Shown: positions 17,041 through 25,512, numbered from the stretch's first letter. The stretch: DNA of 64,000 nucleotides from Sedimentitalea sp042687825 (GCF_042687825.1 NZ_JBHUQE010000001.1:1-64000); one strand, 5' to 3'. The notes: generated from the sequence alone by a model not told the origin. Program-made: numbers and translations.

Positions 17041-17736
17041 ATCATACCCCTGTTTTATATCGTGATTTCATGCCCCGTGACCTGCCAGCATCTTGCAACA
17101 GAATTGCGAAGGTACGTGTCGCCAAGCCAAGGCTTTCCCGGTGTTTTTCTCAAACAAGGCCGCAAATCCCGTGCTCTGTCAACATTCCGTCCTCCCATGA
17201 CCCGACGTGAAGCTGAATCCGCATCCGGAATAATCCGGCCTGCCGGACAGCATCGCGGGGGCCTGGCGGGGTTTCTTCCGGCAGCGTCTAGTTAGGTCCG
17301 AGACCACAGTTTCCGGCAGTGACAGCGGCATCGCCTACAGCCAATCCACCCCCCCGGAGGCGCCCGCCACCCGCCCGGGACCACGACAAAGCGCGCCACG
17401 ACAGATGGTTGGGGCAGGTAGATTGCCAGAGTTCTGTTGACAGAATGCGGCGGGTACAGAACTGTTTCCTCAGGAAATGGGGGAAACGCGAACAATCATG
17501 TCGCCAGAACACCGGAACCGGACCGTGCGCACAGTGACCGCACGGAAATGCGGCGCAACGGGCGGCGCAGCGGGTCCCGGCACGCCGGCCGACAATCTCT
17601 GGCCGCCGCCGCGCGGCAATCCCGGCCTGACGGGCAAGGCCATGCGCGGCCAAGTTGCCGCTGTTCCGATCAGGCCGGCGCGCGTGCGGGCTGTCCATCC
17701 CTGGCCGGACATGCCGCAACCGCCAAAGGACAGGCG
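17041..17736. other. 696-nt divergent intergenic region between two importer operons
   Basis: I find no believable gene here; the overlapping open frames on both strands look like high-G+C noise. A small hairpin CCGGA-ATAA-TCCGG lies at 17225-17238. An inverted repeat AGTTCTGT...ACAGAACT at 17430-17463 overlaps a TTGACA. The binding-protein gene on the left has a GGGG ribosome site. The 697-nt length is more than two promoters need and may hold an untranslated leader or a decayed regulator gene. Confidence 0.45.
17430..17463 (+). promoter_or_regulatory. Inverted repeat overlapping a -35-like element before the TRAP operon
   Basis: AGTTCTGT (17430-17437) and ACAGAACT (17456-17463) form a perfect 8-bp inverted repeat with an 18-nt spacer. 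A perfect -35 hexamer TTGACA lies at 17437-17442; the -10 region is weak. The start codon of the TRAP operon is about 275 nt further on, so this may be a regulated upstream promoter. Confidence 0.35.
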
Positions 17737-18246
17737 ATGCGCGCCCTGATGCGCCGCTATATCCGCGCGGTGGACGCGGTGAATTACCGGCTGGGCCGGG
17801 TGGTGATGTACGGCATCTTCGTGATGGCGGGTATCTTGCTGTGGTCCTCGGTGTCCAAGACCTTTTTCCTGCCCTCGCTGTGGACGCTGGAAATGGCCCA
17901 GTTCGCCATGGTCGCCTATTACATTCTGGGCGGGCCCTATTCGATCCAGCTGGGCGCGAATGTGCGCATGGATCTGCTGTATGGCGAATGGAGCCCGCGC
18001 CGAAAGGCCTGGACCGATGCCTTTACCGTGCTGTTCCTGATTTTTTACCTGTCCGTCCTGCTGTGGGGCGGCATCGACAGCACGATCTATTCCTTTCAGT
18101 ATGGCGGCGAGCGCAGCCCGACCGCCTGGCGACCCTATCTGTGGCCGATCAAGGTGATCATGTGCGTCGGTATCTTTCTGATGCTGCTGCAATCGGTGTC
18201 CGAACTGTTCAAGGACATCCTGCGAATCCGGGGCGAAACCCGCTGA
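17737..18246 (+). CDS. TRAP transporter small membrane subunit (DctQ-like)
   Basis: This 169-residue protein has four membrane helices (for example YGIFVMAGILLWSS and the pair near residues 97-112) and the DctQ pattern ELxxFAMVAYYILGGPYSI with R/K-rich cytoplasmic loops. It partners the large DctM-like subunit in sodium-driven uptake of a small carboxylate- or sulfonate-type solute. The ATG at 17737 follows AAAGGA at the right distance; the longer open frame upstream is not used. Its stop overlaps the next start (TGATG). Confidence 0.9.
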   Translation: MRALMRRYIRAVDAVNYRLGRVVMYGIFVMAGILLWSSVSKTFFLPSLWTLEMAQFAMVAYYILGGPYSIQLGANVRMDLLYGEWSPRRKAWTDAFTVLFLIFYLSVLLWGGIDSTIYSFQYGGERSPTAWRPYLWPIKVIMCVGIFLMLLQSVSELFKDILRIRGETR

Positions 18247-19571
18247 TGTCGCAGGAACTGATCGCCATACTGATGTTCTCGACCATGATGCTGATGCTGC
18301 TGACCGGTCAACGCGTGTTCGGCGCCATCGGGTTCGTGGCGGTGATCGCGGCGCTGTTCCTGTGGGGCGACCGGGGCGGCTATGACCTGGGTTTTTCGGC
18401 GGCGATGAAACTGATGAAATGGTATCCGCTGCTGACCCTGCCGATGTTCATCTTCATGGGCTACGTGCTGAGCGAATCCAAGATCGCCGACGATCTTTAC
18501 CGCATGTTCCATGTCTGGATGGGCCCGGTTTCGGGCGGGCTGGCGATCGGCACGATCGGTCTGATGGTGCTGATCTCGGCGATGAACGGCCTGTCGGTGG
18601 CCGGCATGGCCATCGGCGCCACCATCGCGCTGCCCGAGCTGCTGAAACGCGGCTATGACAAACGCATGGTAACAGGAGTGATCCAGGCCGGGTCGTCCCT
18701 GGGCATCCTGGTGCCGCCCTCGGTGGTTCTGGTGCTCTATGCGATGATCGCGCGCCAGCCGGTGGGGCAACTATGGCTGGCCGGCGTGCTGCCGGGACTG
18801 ATGATGGCGGGTCTGTTCATTCTCTATATCGCGCTGCGCTGCCGGCTGAACCCGGCGCTGGGTCCGGCGCTGGCGCCGGACGAGCGTGACGTGCCCATGG
18901 CCGAGAAACTGGCCCTGTTGCGCGCCGGCCTGCTGCCGCTGGCGATCTTTGCGGCGATGATGGTGCCGTTCATCAACGGCTGGACGTCGCTGGTGGAAAG
19001 CTCGGCCATCGGGGCGCTGACAGCCTTTCTGGCCGCCGTGCTCAAGGGGCGCATGACGCGGCAGGTCTTTGAGAACTCGGTGCGCAGCACGCTGGGCATT
19101 TCCTGCATGTTCATGTGGATCATCCTGGCGGCCCTGGCCTTTGGCGCGGTGTTTGACGGGCTGGGCGCGGTCAAGGCCATCGAAAACCTGTTCACCGAAC
19201 GGATGGGCCTCTCGCCCTGGCTGATCCTGATCCTGATGCAGCTCAGCTTTCTGCTGATGGGCACGTTTCTGGACGACACCGCGATGCTGGTCATCGTCGC
19301 GCCGCTCTACGTGCCGCTGGTCGGGGCGCTGGGGTTCGACCTGATCTGGTACGGGGTACTCTACACGATCACGACGCAGATCGCCTATATGACGCCGCCC
19401 TTTGGCTATAACCTGTTTCTGATGCGCGCCATGGCGCCGCCCGAGATCACGCTAAAGGACATCTATTCCTCGATCCTGCCCTTTGTCGCGGTGATGGTTC
19501 TGGCGCTGGCGCTGGTCATGACCTTTCCGCAAATCGCGCTCTGGCTGCCGGAGTACGTGTATTACAAGTAA
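18246..19571 (+). CDS. TRAP transporter large membrane subunit (DctM-like)
   Basis: This 441-residue protein has about twelve membrane helices and the TRAP large-permease signatures GTIGLMVLISAMNGLSVAG, QAGSSLGILVPPS and MTPPFGYNLFLMRA. It forms the transport channel with the preceding small subunit, with which it overlaps by one base, and works with the binding protein encoded next. The full length and normal motifs suggest it is functional. Substrates of this subfamily include sulfonates, keto acids and ectoines, and the sequence alone does not decide among them. Confidence 0.92.
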   Translation: MSQELIAILMFSTMMLMLLTGQRVFGAIGFVAVIAALFLWGDRGGYDLGFSAAMKLMKWYPLLTLPMFIFMGYVLSESKIADDLYRMFHVWMGPVSGGLAIGTIGLMVLISAMNGLSVAGMAIGATIALPELLKRGYDKRMVTGVIQAGSSLGILVPPSVVLVLYAMIARQPVGQLWLAGVLPGLMMAGLFILYIALRCRLNPALGPALAPDERDVPMAEKLALLRAGLLPLAIFAAMMVPFINGWTSLVESSAIGALTAFLAAVLKGRMTRQVFENSVRSTLGISCMFMWIILAALAFGAVFDGLGAVKAIENLFTERMGLSPWLILILMQLSFLLMGTFLDDTAMLVIVAPLYVPLVGALGFDLIWYGVLYTITTQIAYMTPPFGYNLFLMRAMAPPEITLKDIYSSILPFVAVMVLALALVMTFPQIALWLPEYVYYK

Positions 19572-19580
19572 CAAAAACGA

Positions 19581-19617
19581 CCCCGAAAGCGGGGCAACCC
19601 GTGGCAGCAATGCTGCC
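19581..19617 (+). other. Two small hairpins between the TRAP membrane and binding-protein genes
   Basis: CCCCG-AAAG-CGGGG (19581-19594) is followed by GGCAG-CAATG-CTGCC (19603-19617) and a short A-run. They lie in the 71-nt gap before the binding-protein gene. Such structures often protect the 3' transcript end or limit read-through, so that the binding protein is made in excess over the membrane subunits. Confidence 0.4.
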
Positions 19618-19642
19618 AAAAACCAAACCACAGGAGGTTAGA

Positions 19643-20677
19643 ATGACAACGAGACGTAAATTCCTGAAAGGCGCTGCGGTCACCCCGGCGGCCGCGGCGC
19701 TGGCGTCCCCGGCGCTGGCGCAATCCACGGTCAAATGGCGAATGCAGACCTATGCCGGGCCGGCGCTGGCCGCACATGTGATCGACCCGGCGATCGAGAT
19801 GTTCAACAAGATCGCCGGCGACCGGATGCAGATCGAACTGTTCTATGCCGATCAGCTGGTGCCCACGGGCGAACTGTTCCAGGCCCTGCAGCGCGGCACC
19901 ATCGATGCGGTGCAATCGGATGACGACAGCATGGCCAGCCCCACCGAAGTTACCGTCTTTGGCGGCTATTTCCCCTTTGCCTCGCGCTATTCGCTGGATG
20001 TGCCGGTTCTGTTCAACCAGTATGGGCTGAACGAGATTTGGGACGCCGAATATTCCAAGGTCGGCGTCAAGCATATCAGCGCCGGCGCCTGGGACCCGTG
20101 CCATTTCGCCACCAAGGACCCGATCCACAGCCTGGCCGATCTCAAGGGCAAGCGGGTCTTTACCTTTCCGACGGCGGGCCGGTTCCTGGCGCAGTTCGGC
20201 GTGGTGCCGGTCACCCTGCCCTGGGAGGATATCGAGGTCGCGGTGCAAACCGGCGAGTTGGACGGCATCGCCTGGTCCGGGATCACCGAGGACTACACGG
20301 TGGGCTGGGCGGATGTGACCAACTATTTCCTGACCAACAATATCTCGGGTGCCTGGGCCGGGTCGTTCTTTGCCAATATGGAGCGCTGGAACGAACTGCC
20401 CGAAGACCTGCAGACCCTGTTCCGGGTCTGCTGCGACCAATCGCACTACTATCGCCAGTGGTGGTACTGGGGCGGCGAGGCCTCCCTGCGCGTCAATGGC
20501 GACAAGATGCAGCTGACCTCGATCCCGGACGCCGAATGGCAGACGGTCGAGGATGCCGCGGTGAAATTCTGGGACGAGATCGCCGCCGAAAGCGAGACCA
20601 AGGCCAAGGTTGTCGAGATCTTCAAGAAATACAACGCCGACATGGCCAAGGCCGGGCGGCCCTATCGCTACGGCTGA
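19643..20677 (+). CDS. TRAP transporter periplasmic binding protein (DctP-like, Tat-exported)
   Basis: This 344-residue protein begins with a twin-arginine signal (TTRRKFLKGAA, then an Ala-rich core, cleavage after ALAQ). Export of a folded protein is therefore likely. The mature part opens VKWRMQTYAGPALAAH and is of the DctP family, with a long family-typical helix region in the second lobe. It captures the substrate for the membrane subunits encoded upstream. The start at 19643 follows CAGGAGG. In this operon the binding protein is encoded last, after Q and M, and is framed by hairpins on both sides (19581-19617 and 20696-20726). The substrate is not identifiable; GS-like and aminotransferase neighbours suggest a nitrogen-containing or sulfonate compound. 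Confidence 0.9.
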   Translation: MTTRRKFLKGAAVTPAAAALASPALAQSTVKWRMQTYAGPALAAHVIDPAIEMFNKIAGDRMQIELFYADQLVPTGELFQALQRGTIDAVQSDDDSMASPTEVTVFGGYFPFASRYSLDVPVLFNQYGLNEIWDAEYSKVGVKHISAGAWDPCHFATKDPIHSLADLKGKRVFTFPTAGRFLAQFGVVPVTLPWEDIEVAVQTGELDGIAWSGITEDYTVGWADVTNYFLTNNISGAWAGSFFANMERWNELPEDLQTLFRVCCDQSHYYRQWWYWGGEASLRVNGDKMQLTSIPDAEWQTVEDAAVKFWDEIAAESETKAKVVEIFKKYNADMAKAGRPYRYG

Positions 20678-20695
20678 CGCGCCACGCAATGACAG

Positions 20696-20726
20696 GCCGT
20701 TGCCCGACGATGCACCGGGCAACGGC
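20696..20726 (+). terminator. Perfect 11-bp hairpin after the TRAP binding-protein gene
   Basis: GCCGTTGCCCG and CGGGCAACGGC pair perfectly around a 9-nt loop, 18 nt after the stop. There is no T-run, so it may attenuate or protect the transcript rather than end it; the GS-like gene begins 35 nt later on the same strand. Confidence 0.55.
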
Positions 20727-20761
20727 ACATAACGCAAGACAACAGGCAACAAGGACAGACC

Positions 20762-22126
20762 ATGCCGGGATTGATGACTTTCGATGCGCTCAGGGCCGCC
20801 GTGGACGCCGGGACGGTGGACACGGTGCTGGCCTGTCTGATCGACATGCAGGGCCGCCTGATGGGTAAACGCTTTGTCGCACGGCATTTCGTCGACAGCG
20901 CCTGGCAGGAAAGCCATTGCTGCAACTATCTGCTGGCCACCGATCTGGAAATGGCGACGCCCGACGGTTTCGCCAGCACCAGCTGGGAACAGGGCTATGG
21001 CGATTATGTGATGCGGCCCGATCTGAGTACGATCCGGCCAATGCCCTGGCTGTCGGGCACGGTGATGGTGCTGTGCGACGTGCTGGACCATGATACCCAT
21101 GCCGAGGTCGCCCATGCCCCCCGCGCGGTGCTGAAACGCCAGGTCGCCCGCTGCGAGGCTCTGGGCCTGACGCCGATGATGGCCACCGAACTGGAGTTCT
21201 TTCTGTTCGAAAAGTCCTTTGCCGAGATCGCCCGCTCGGGCTGGCGCGACCTGACGCCGATCAGCGCTTATAACGAGGATTACAGCATCCTGCAGACCAG
21301 CCGCGAAGAGCATGTCATGCAGCCGCTGCGCAACCATCTCTATGCGGCGGGCATCCCCGTCGAAAACTCCAAGGGCGAGGCCGAGGCCGGACAGGAGGAA
21401 CTGAACATCAGATATGCCGGCGCGCTGGACACCGCCGATCATCACAGCATCGCCAAACACGCGGCCAAGGAGATCGCCGGCCAACAGGGCCACGCGGCCA
21501 GTTTCCTGCCAAAATGGCGCGCCGACCGCGTCGGCAGTTCCAGCCATGTGCATCAGTCCCTGTGGAAGGACGGCAAGAACGTCTTTCACGATCCCGCCGG
21601 CAACCACGGCATGTCCGACCTGATGCGCCAATATCTGGCCGGGCTGATCCGCTATGCCCCGGATACCACCGTGTTCCTGGCACCCTATATCAACAGCTAC
21701 AAACGCTTTGCCAAAGCCACCTTTGCGCCGACCAAGACCGTCTGGTCGGTGGACAACCGCACCGCCGGGTTCCGCCTTTGCGGGGCCGGCACGACGGCTG
21801 TTCGCATCGAATGCCGGATCGGTGGATCGGATTTGAACCCCTATCTGGCACTGGCCGCGCAACTGGCCGCCGGGCTTGCCGGCATCGAACAGCGGCTCGA
21901 CCTGCAACCCCCGGCCACCGGCGATGTCTATGAGGCCGCCAATGTCGGCGAGATCCCCGCGACCCTGCGCGACGCGCTGCCTCTGCTGCGCGGTTCGACC
22001 ATGCTGCGCGCGGCGATGGGGGACGATGTGATCGACCACTACAGCCGCGCCGCAGAATGGGAGATCGAGGAATTCGACCGGGCCGTGACCGATTACGAGC
22101 TGGCCCGGGGCTTTGAGAGGGCCTGA
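20762..22126 (+). CDS. Glutamine-synthetase-family gamma-glutamyl-amine ligase (PuuA/GlnT type)
   Basis: This 454-residue protein is of the glutamine synthetase fold. It has an N-terminal beta-grasp (to about 110) and a catalytic domain with the metal-binding Glu in ATELEFFLF, GSSSHVHQSL (ATP/ammonia site region, canonical GSGMHVHQS) and NSYKRF. Proteins of this length next to amine importers usually ligate glutamate to an amine such as putrescine, isopropylamine, ethanolamine or methylamine, rather than to ammonia. It follows the TRAP operon by 84 nt, with AAGGA before its ATG, and is followed 4 nt later by the VOC gene. The amine substrate is unknown. Confidence 0.85.
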   Translation: MPGLMTFDALRAAVDAGTVDTVLACLIDMQGRLMGKRFVARHFVDSAWQESHCCNYLLATDLEMATPDGFASTSWEQGYGDYVMRPDLSTIRPMPWLSGTVMVLCDVLDHDTHAEVAHAPRAVLKRQVARCEALGLTPMMATELEFFLFEKSFAEIARSGWRDLTPISAYNEDYSILQTSREEHVMQPLRNHLYAAGIPVENSKGEAEAGQEELNIRYAGALDTADHHSIAKHAAKEIAGQQGHAASFLPKWRADRVGSSSHVHQSLWKDGKNVFHDPAGNHGMSDLMRQYLAGLIRYAPDTTVFLAPYINSYKRFAKATFAPTKTVWSVDNRTAGFRLCGAGTTAVRIECRIGGSDLNPYLALAAQLAAGLAGIEQRLDLQPPATGDVYEAANVGEIPATLRDALPLLRGSTMLRAAMGDDVIDHYSRAAEWEIEEFDRAVTDYELARGFERA

Positions 22127-22130
22127 ACGT

Positions 22131-22511
22131 ATGATCACCGGGATTGACCACGTTGTTCTGACGGTGCGCGACACAGACCGGGCGGTAGATTTCTATGCGC
22201 AGACATTGGGGCTGGAGGCGATCACCTTTGCCGGAACGCGGCGCGCGCTGCTGGTGGGGGACCAAAAAATCAACCTGCAAACCATTGGCCAGGAACCCCG
22301 CAACCATGCCTGCATCGGATCAGGCGACCTGTGCCTGCTGACGGGACTTGCGCCAGAGCAGGTCGTCAGCCGACTGCGGGCCGCGAATGTGGCGATCCTT
22401 GAAGGCCCGGTCGAGAAATCCGGGGCACGCGGGCCCATCATCTCGGTCTATTTCAACGATCCGGACGGCAATCTGATCGAGGTCGCAAGCTATTCGGAGA
22501 GCCACGCATGA
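22131..22511 (+). CDS. VOC-superfamily (glyoxalase-like) metalloprotein
   Basis: This 126-residue protein has two beta-alpha-beta-beta-beta units: GIDHVVLTVRDTDRAVDFYAQ at the start and ISVYFNDPDGNLIEVASY near the end. These supply the usual His and Glu metal ligands (His about 7, Glu about 120). Members are glyoxalases, dioxygenases, fosfomycin/bleomycin resistance proteins and some epimerases. The ATG lies 4 nt after the GS-like gene stop, so the two are co-translated, and the product probably acts on an intermediate of the same pathway. No firmer reaction can be given. Confidence 0.8.
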   Translation: MITGIDHVVLTVRDTDRAVDFYAQTLGLEAITFAGTRRALLVGDQKINLQTIGQEPRNHACIGSGDLCLLTGLAPEQVVSRLRAANVAILEGPVEKSGARGPIISVYFNDPDGNLIEVASYSESHA

Positions 22512-22622
22512 GAACGATCAGGTCCCGCGATCAGGCCCTTGGCAGATCAATGCCTGCCGGCCCGCCGGCACCTGACAACCATACCCAGACATGCTCTTAT
22601 CTCAGCCCCGGAGGACACTGAC

Positions 22623-23768
22623 ATGACCCCGACCGCGAACTGGTCCTATCCCACCGCCATCCGCTTTGGCGCGGGGCGCATCTCAGAACTGGCCGAAGCC
22701 TGTGCCGCCAGCGGCGTCACCCGGCCCCTGCTGGTCACCGACAAGGGACTGGCAAACCTGCCGATCACCCGTGTCGCGCTGGACGCGATGGACGCTGCCG
22801 GGCTGGGACTGGCGATGTTCTACGACGTCGATCCCAACCCGACCGAGCAGAACCTGCAGGCCGGCATCGCCGCCTTTCGCGATGGTGGCCATGACGGCAT
22901 CGTGGCCTTTGGCGGCGGCTCGGGTCTGGATCTGGGCAAGTTGATCGCCTTCATGGCCGGTCAGACCCGCCCGGTCTGGGATTTCGAGGATGTCGGCGAC
23001 TGGTGGAAACGCGCCGACGCCGAGGCCATCGCGCCGATCATCGCGGTGCCGACCACCGCCGGCACCGGGTCAGAGGTCGGGCGGGCCGCGGTGCTGACCA
23101 ACCCGGAAACCCACGAAAAAAAGATCATCTTTCATCCCAAAATGCTGCCGTCCGTGGTCATCGCCGACCCCGAACTGACCGTGGGCATGCCGCGCGCGAT
23201 CACCGCCGGCACCGGCATGGACGCCTTTGCTCATTGCCTCGAAGCCTATTGCTCGCCGCATTATCACCCGATGAGCCAGGGCATCGCGCTGGAGGGCATG
23301 CGGCTGGTCAAGGACAACCTGCCAGCAGCCTTTGACAACGGCAGCGATCTGCCGGCCCGCGCCCAGATGATGAGCGCGGCGATGATGGGCGCGACAGCGT
23401 TTCAAAAGGGCCTGGGCGCCATTCACGCGCTGTCGCACCCGATCGGGGCGGTGTTCAACACCCATCACGGCACCACCAACGCCGTGGTGATGCAACCGGT
23501 GCTGCGGTTCAACCGCCCGGCCATAGAGGACCGGCTGACGATGGCCGCCGCCTATCTGGGTATCGCGGGCGGATTTGACGGCTTCCATGACCATGTCGGC
23601 GCTTTGACCGACCGGCTGGGCATTCCGGCCAATCTGACCGATCTGGGCGTGTCGGACCCCGATATCGACGCCCTGGTCGCGGCGGCTCTCAAGGACCCCA
23701 GCACCGGCGGCAACCCGATCGAGATGACGCCGGACAACACACGGTCGCTGCTGCTGGACTGCCTCTAG
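22623..23768 (+). CDS. Iron-containing alcohol dehydrogenase
   Basis: This 381-residue protein is of the group III (Fe-type) dehydrogenases. It has a GGGSGLDLGK nucleotide motif near 99-108, TTAGTGSE near 144-151, and metal ligands in GTGMDAFAHCLEAY and GAIHALSHPIGAVFNTHHG. It interconverts an alcohol and an aldehyde with NAD(P)H. The start follows GGAGG. A 6-bp hairpin (TGCCGG-CCCG-CCGGCA, 22555-22570) lies upstream. Next to a taurine-type aminotransferase it could reduce sulfoacetaldehyde to isethionate, as the Fe-type reductases SarD and TauF do. It could equally oxidise an amino alcohol released by the GS-like step. Both are inference. Confidence 0.88.
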   Translation: MTPTANWSYPTAIRFGAGRISELAEACAASGVTRPLLVTDKGLANLPITRVALDAMDAAGLGLAMFYDVDPNPTEQNLQAGIAAFRDGGHDGIVAFGGGSGLDLGKLIAFMAGQTRPVWDFEDVGDWWKRADAEAIAPIIAVPTTAGTGSEVGRAAVLTNPETHEKKIIFHPKMLPSVVIADPELTVGMPRAITAGTGMDAFAHCLEAYCSPHYHPMSQGIALEGMRLVKDNLPAAFDNGSDLPARAQMMSAAMMGATAFQKGLGAIHALSHPIGAVFNTHHGTTNAVVMQPVLRFNRPAIEDRLTMAAAYLGIAGGFDGFHDHVGALTDRLGIPANLTDLGVSDPDIDALVAAALKDPSTGGNPIEMTPDNTRSLLLDCL

Positions 23769-23771
23769 GCC

Positions 23772-23829
23772 CGGGACTAGCCCCCAGGAACAGCAACTGG
23801 ACTTAAAGCAACTTTCCAACTGGCCATAA
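23772..23829 (+). promoter_or_regulatory. TauR-like binding repeats before the aminotransferase gene
   Basis: An exact CTGGACTTAA lies at 23797-23806. It is flanked by CGGGAC at 23772-23777 and CTGGCCATAA at 23820-23829, on the same strand and 25 and 23 nt apart start to start. As I recall, TauR of Rhodobacter capsulatus uses CTGGAC-N18-CTGGACTTAA at its tpa promoter. The block sits 100-157 nt before the aminotransferase start, where an activator would bind. Confidence 0.6.
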
Positions 23830-23928
23830 GCATCGCCGGATATTCGCGCAAATGTTAATCTATGGCGACTCTGCCGGTGTCCGCCGCCAGAGTCGCGCGT
23901 GATCCTCTTTTTCCGGAAAGGACCTGTC

Positions 23929-25326
23929 ATGGACGGCACGTTCAACGAAAACGACATTTCGCATGTGGTCGAGGCCGACAAGGCCCATATCTGGCACCAC
24001 CTGATCCAGCACAAGCAGTTCGAGACCACCGACCCCCGCGTCATCCTCGAAGGCAAGGGCATGCGGGTCTGGGATCAGAACGGCAAGGAATATCTGGATG
24101 CGGTTTCGGGCGGGGTCTGGACCGTCAATGTCGGCTATGGCCGCGAAAGCATCGCCAAGGCGGTCTATGACCAGTTGATGAAGCTGTGCTATTTCGCCCA
24201 GACCGCCGGGTCGATCCCCGGCTCGCTCTATGCCGAAAAGCTGATCGAAAAGATGCCCGGCATGAGCCGCGTCTATTACACCAACTCGGGGTCCGAGGCG
24301 AACGAGAAGGCGTTCAAAATGGTGCGCCAGATTGCGCACAAGCGCTATGGCGGCAAAAAACACAAGATCCTGTTCCGCGACCGCGACTATCACGGCGGCA
24401 CGCTGGCCACCATGTCGGCGGGCGGTCAGGACGAGCGGGTGATGCAGTACGGCCCGCTGGCGCCGGGATTCGTGCGCGTGCCCCATTGCATGGAATACCG
24501 CGCCCATGAACAGGGACTCGACCACCTCAGCAGCGAGGAATACGGGCTGGCCGCGGCCAACGCGATCGAAGAGGTGATCCTGCGCGAAGGGGCCGACACC
24601 GTCGGCGCGCTGTGCCTGGAGCCGGTAACCGCTGGTGGCGGCGTCATCACCCCGCCACCGGGCTATTGGGAGCGGGTGCAGGAAATCTGCCGCAAATACG
24701 ACATCCTGCTGCATATCGACGAGGTGGTCTGCGGCCTGGGGCGCACCGGCACCTGGTTCGGCTATCAGCAATACGGCATCCAGCCCGACATGGTGACCAT
24801 GGCCAAGGGCGTCGCCTCGGGCTATGCGGCGATTGCCTGCTGCGTCACCACCGAGGCGGTGTTCGACATGTTCAAGGACGACGCGGCGGACCCGATGAGC
24901 TATTTCCGCGACATCTCGACCTTTGGCGGCTGCACCGCCGGCCCCGCCGCGGCGCTGGAAAACATGCGCATCATCGAAGAGGAAAACCTGCTGCAGAACT
25001 GCACCGACATGGGCGACCGCATGATGGGCAATCTGCAGGCGCTGATGGACAAGCACGCGGTGATCGGCGACGTGCGCGGCAAGGGCCTGTTCCTGGGCGC
25101 CGAACTGGTGGCCGACCGCACCAGCAAAGAGCCCGTGAGCGAAAAGCAGATGGCCCAGGTCGCCGCCGAATGCGGCGCGCAGGGGGTCATCATCGGCATG
25201 TCCAACCGCTCGGTTCCCGGACGCAACAACGTGCTGTGCTTTTCGCCGGCCCTGATCGCCACGGCCAGCGACATCGACCAGATCACCGACGCGGTGGATG
25301 TGGCACTGACCAAGGTGTTCGGCTGA
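23929..25326 (+). CDS. tpa: Taurine-pyruvate aminotransferase (class III PLP aminotransferase)
   Basis: This 465-residue protein is a fold-type I class III aminotransferase with NSGSEAN at 119-125, the HIDEV cofactor-pocket segment at 262-266 and the PLP lysine about 293 in MAKGVASGY. Its opening (MDGTFNENDISHVVEADKAH and the following WHHL) is the one I associate with roseobacter Tpa. Tpa moves the amino group of taurine to pyruvate, giving sulfoacetaldehyde and alanine in the cytoplasm. The start at 23929 has GGAAAGGA upstream. TauR-like repeats stand in the promoter and a strong terminator follows at 25392-25421. Xsc, which normally consumes the product, is not nearby. The close relatives acting on hypotaurine or other omega-amines are possible alternatives. 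Confidence 0.78.
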   Translation: MDGTFNENDISHVVEADKAHIWHHLIQHKQFETTDPRVILEGKGMRVWDQNGKEYLDAVSGGVWTVNVGYGRESIAKAVYDQLMKLCYFAQTAGSIPGSLYAEKLIEKMPGMSRVYYTNSGSEANEKAFKMVRQIAHKRYGGKKHKILFRDRDYHGGTLATMSAGGQDERVMQYGPLAPGFVRVPHCMEYRAHEQGLDHLSSEEYGLAAANAIEEVILREGADTVGALCLEPVTAGGGVITPPPGYWERVQEICRKYDILLHIDEVVCGLGRTGTWFGYQQYGIQPDMVTMAKGVASGYAAIACCVTTEAVFDMFKDDAADPMSYFRDISTFGGCTAGPAAALENMRIIEEENLLQNCTDMGDRMMGNLQALMDKHAVIGDVRGKGLFLGAELVADRTSKEPVSEKQMAQVAAECGAQGVIIGMSNRSVPGRNNVLCFSPALIATASDIDQITDAVDVALTKVFG

Positions 25327-25391
25327 TCCCTCCGGCTGACCGTTGACACAAGGCCGGCCTCGCCGGATTGGTGCCGGGTTCCAATCCAACG

Positions 25392-25421
25392 AACGCCCCC
25401 GTGGACTTTCGCGGGGGCGTT
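25392..25421 (+). terminator. Terminator hairpin after tpa
   Basis: AACGCCCCCG and CGGGGGCGTT form a perfect 10-bp stem with a 10-nt loop, starting 65 nt after the tpa stop. It lies between tpa and the convergent toxin/immunity cassette and may serve both directions. Confidence 0.65.
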
Positions 25422-25512
25422 GCCGCACGGAATGTCGGCAGAGCGGACAAAGGGTGATTTCGCTGCGGCTGCACCAATGCCGGCTTGGAGAGTATCTACG
25501 TCCAGAAGCCGC

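Noticed and set aside
17288..17719. A possible 143-residue gene in the region between the two importer operons
   Set aside because: The translation is arginine- and glycine-rich without hydrophobic structure and has no ribosome site.
19562..22174. An 870-codon minus-strand open frame across the TRAP binding-protein and GS-like genes
   Set aside because: Its translation is compositionally odd and antisense to two recognisable, well-spaced genes.
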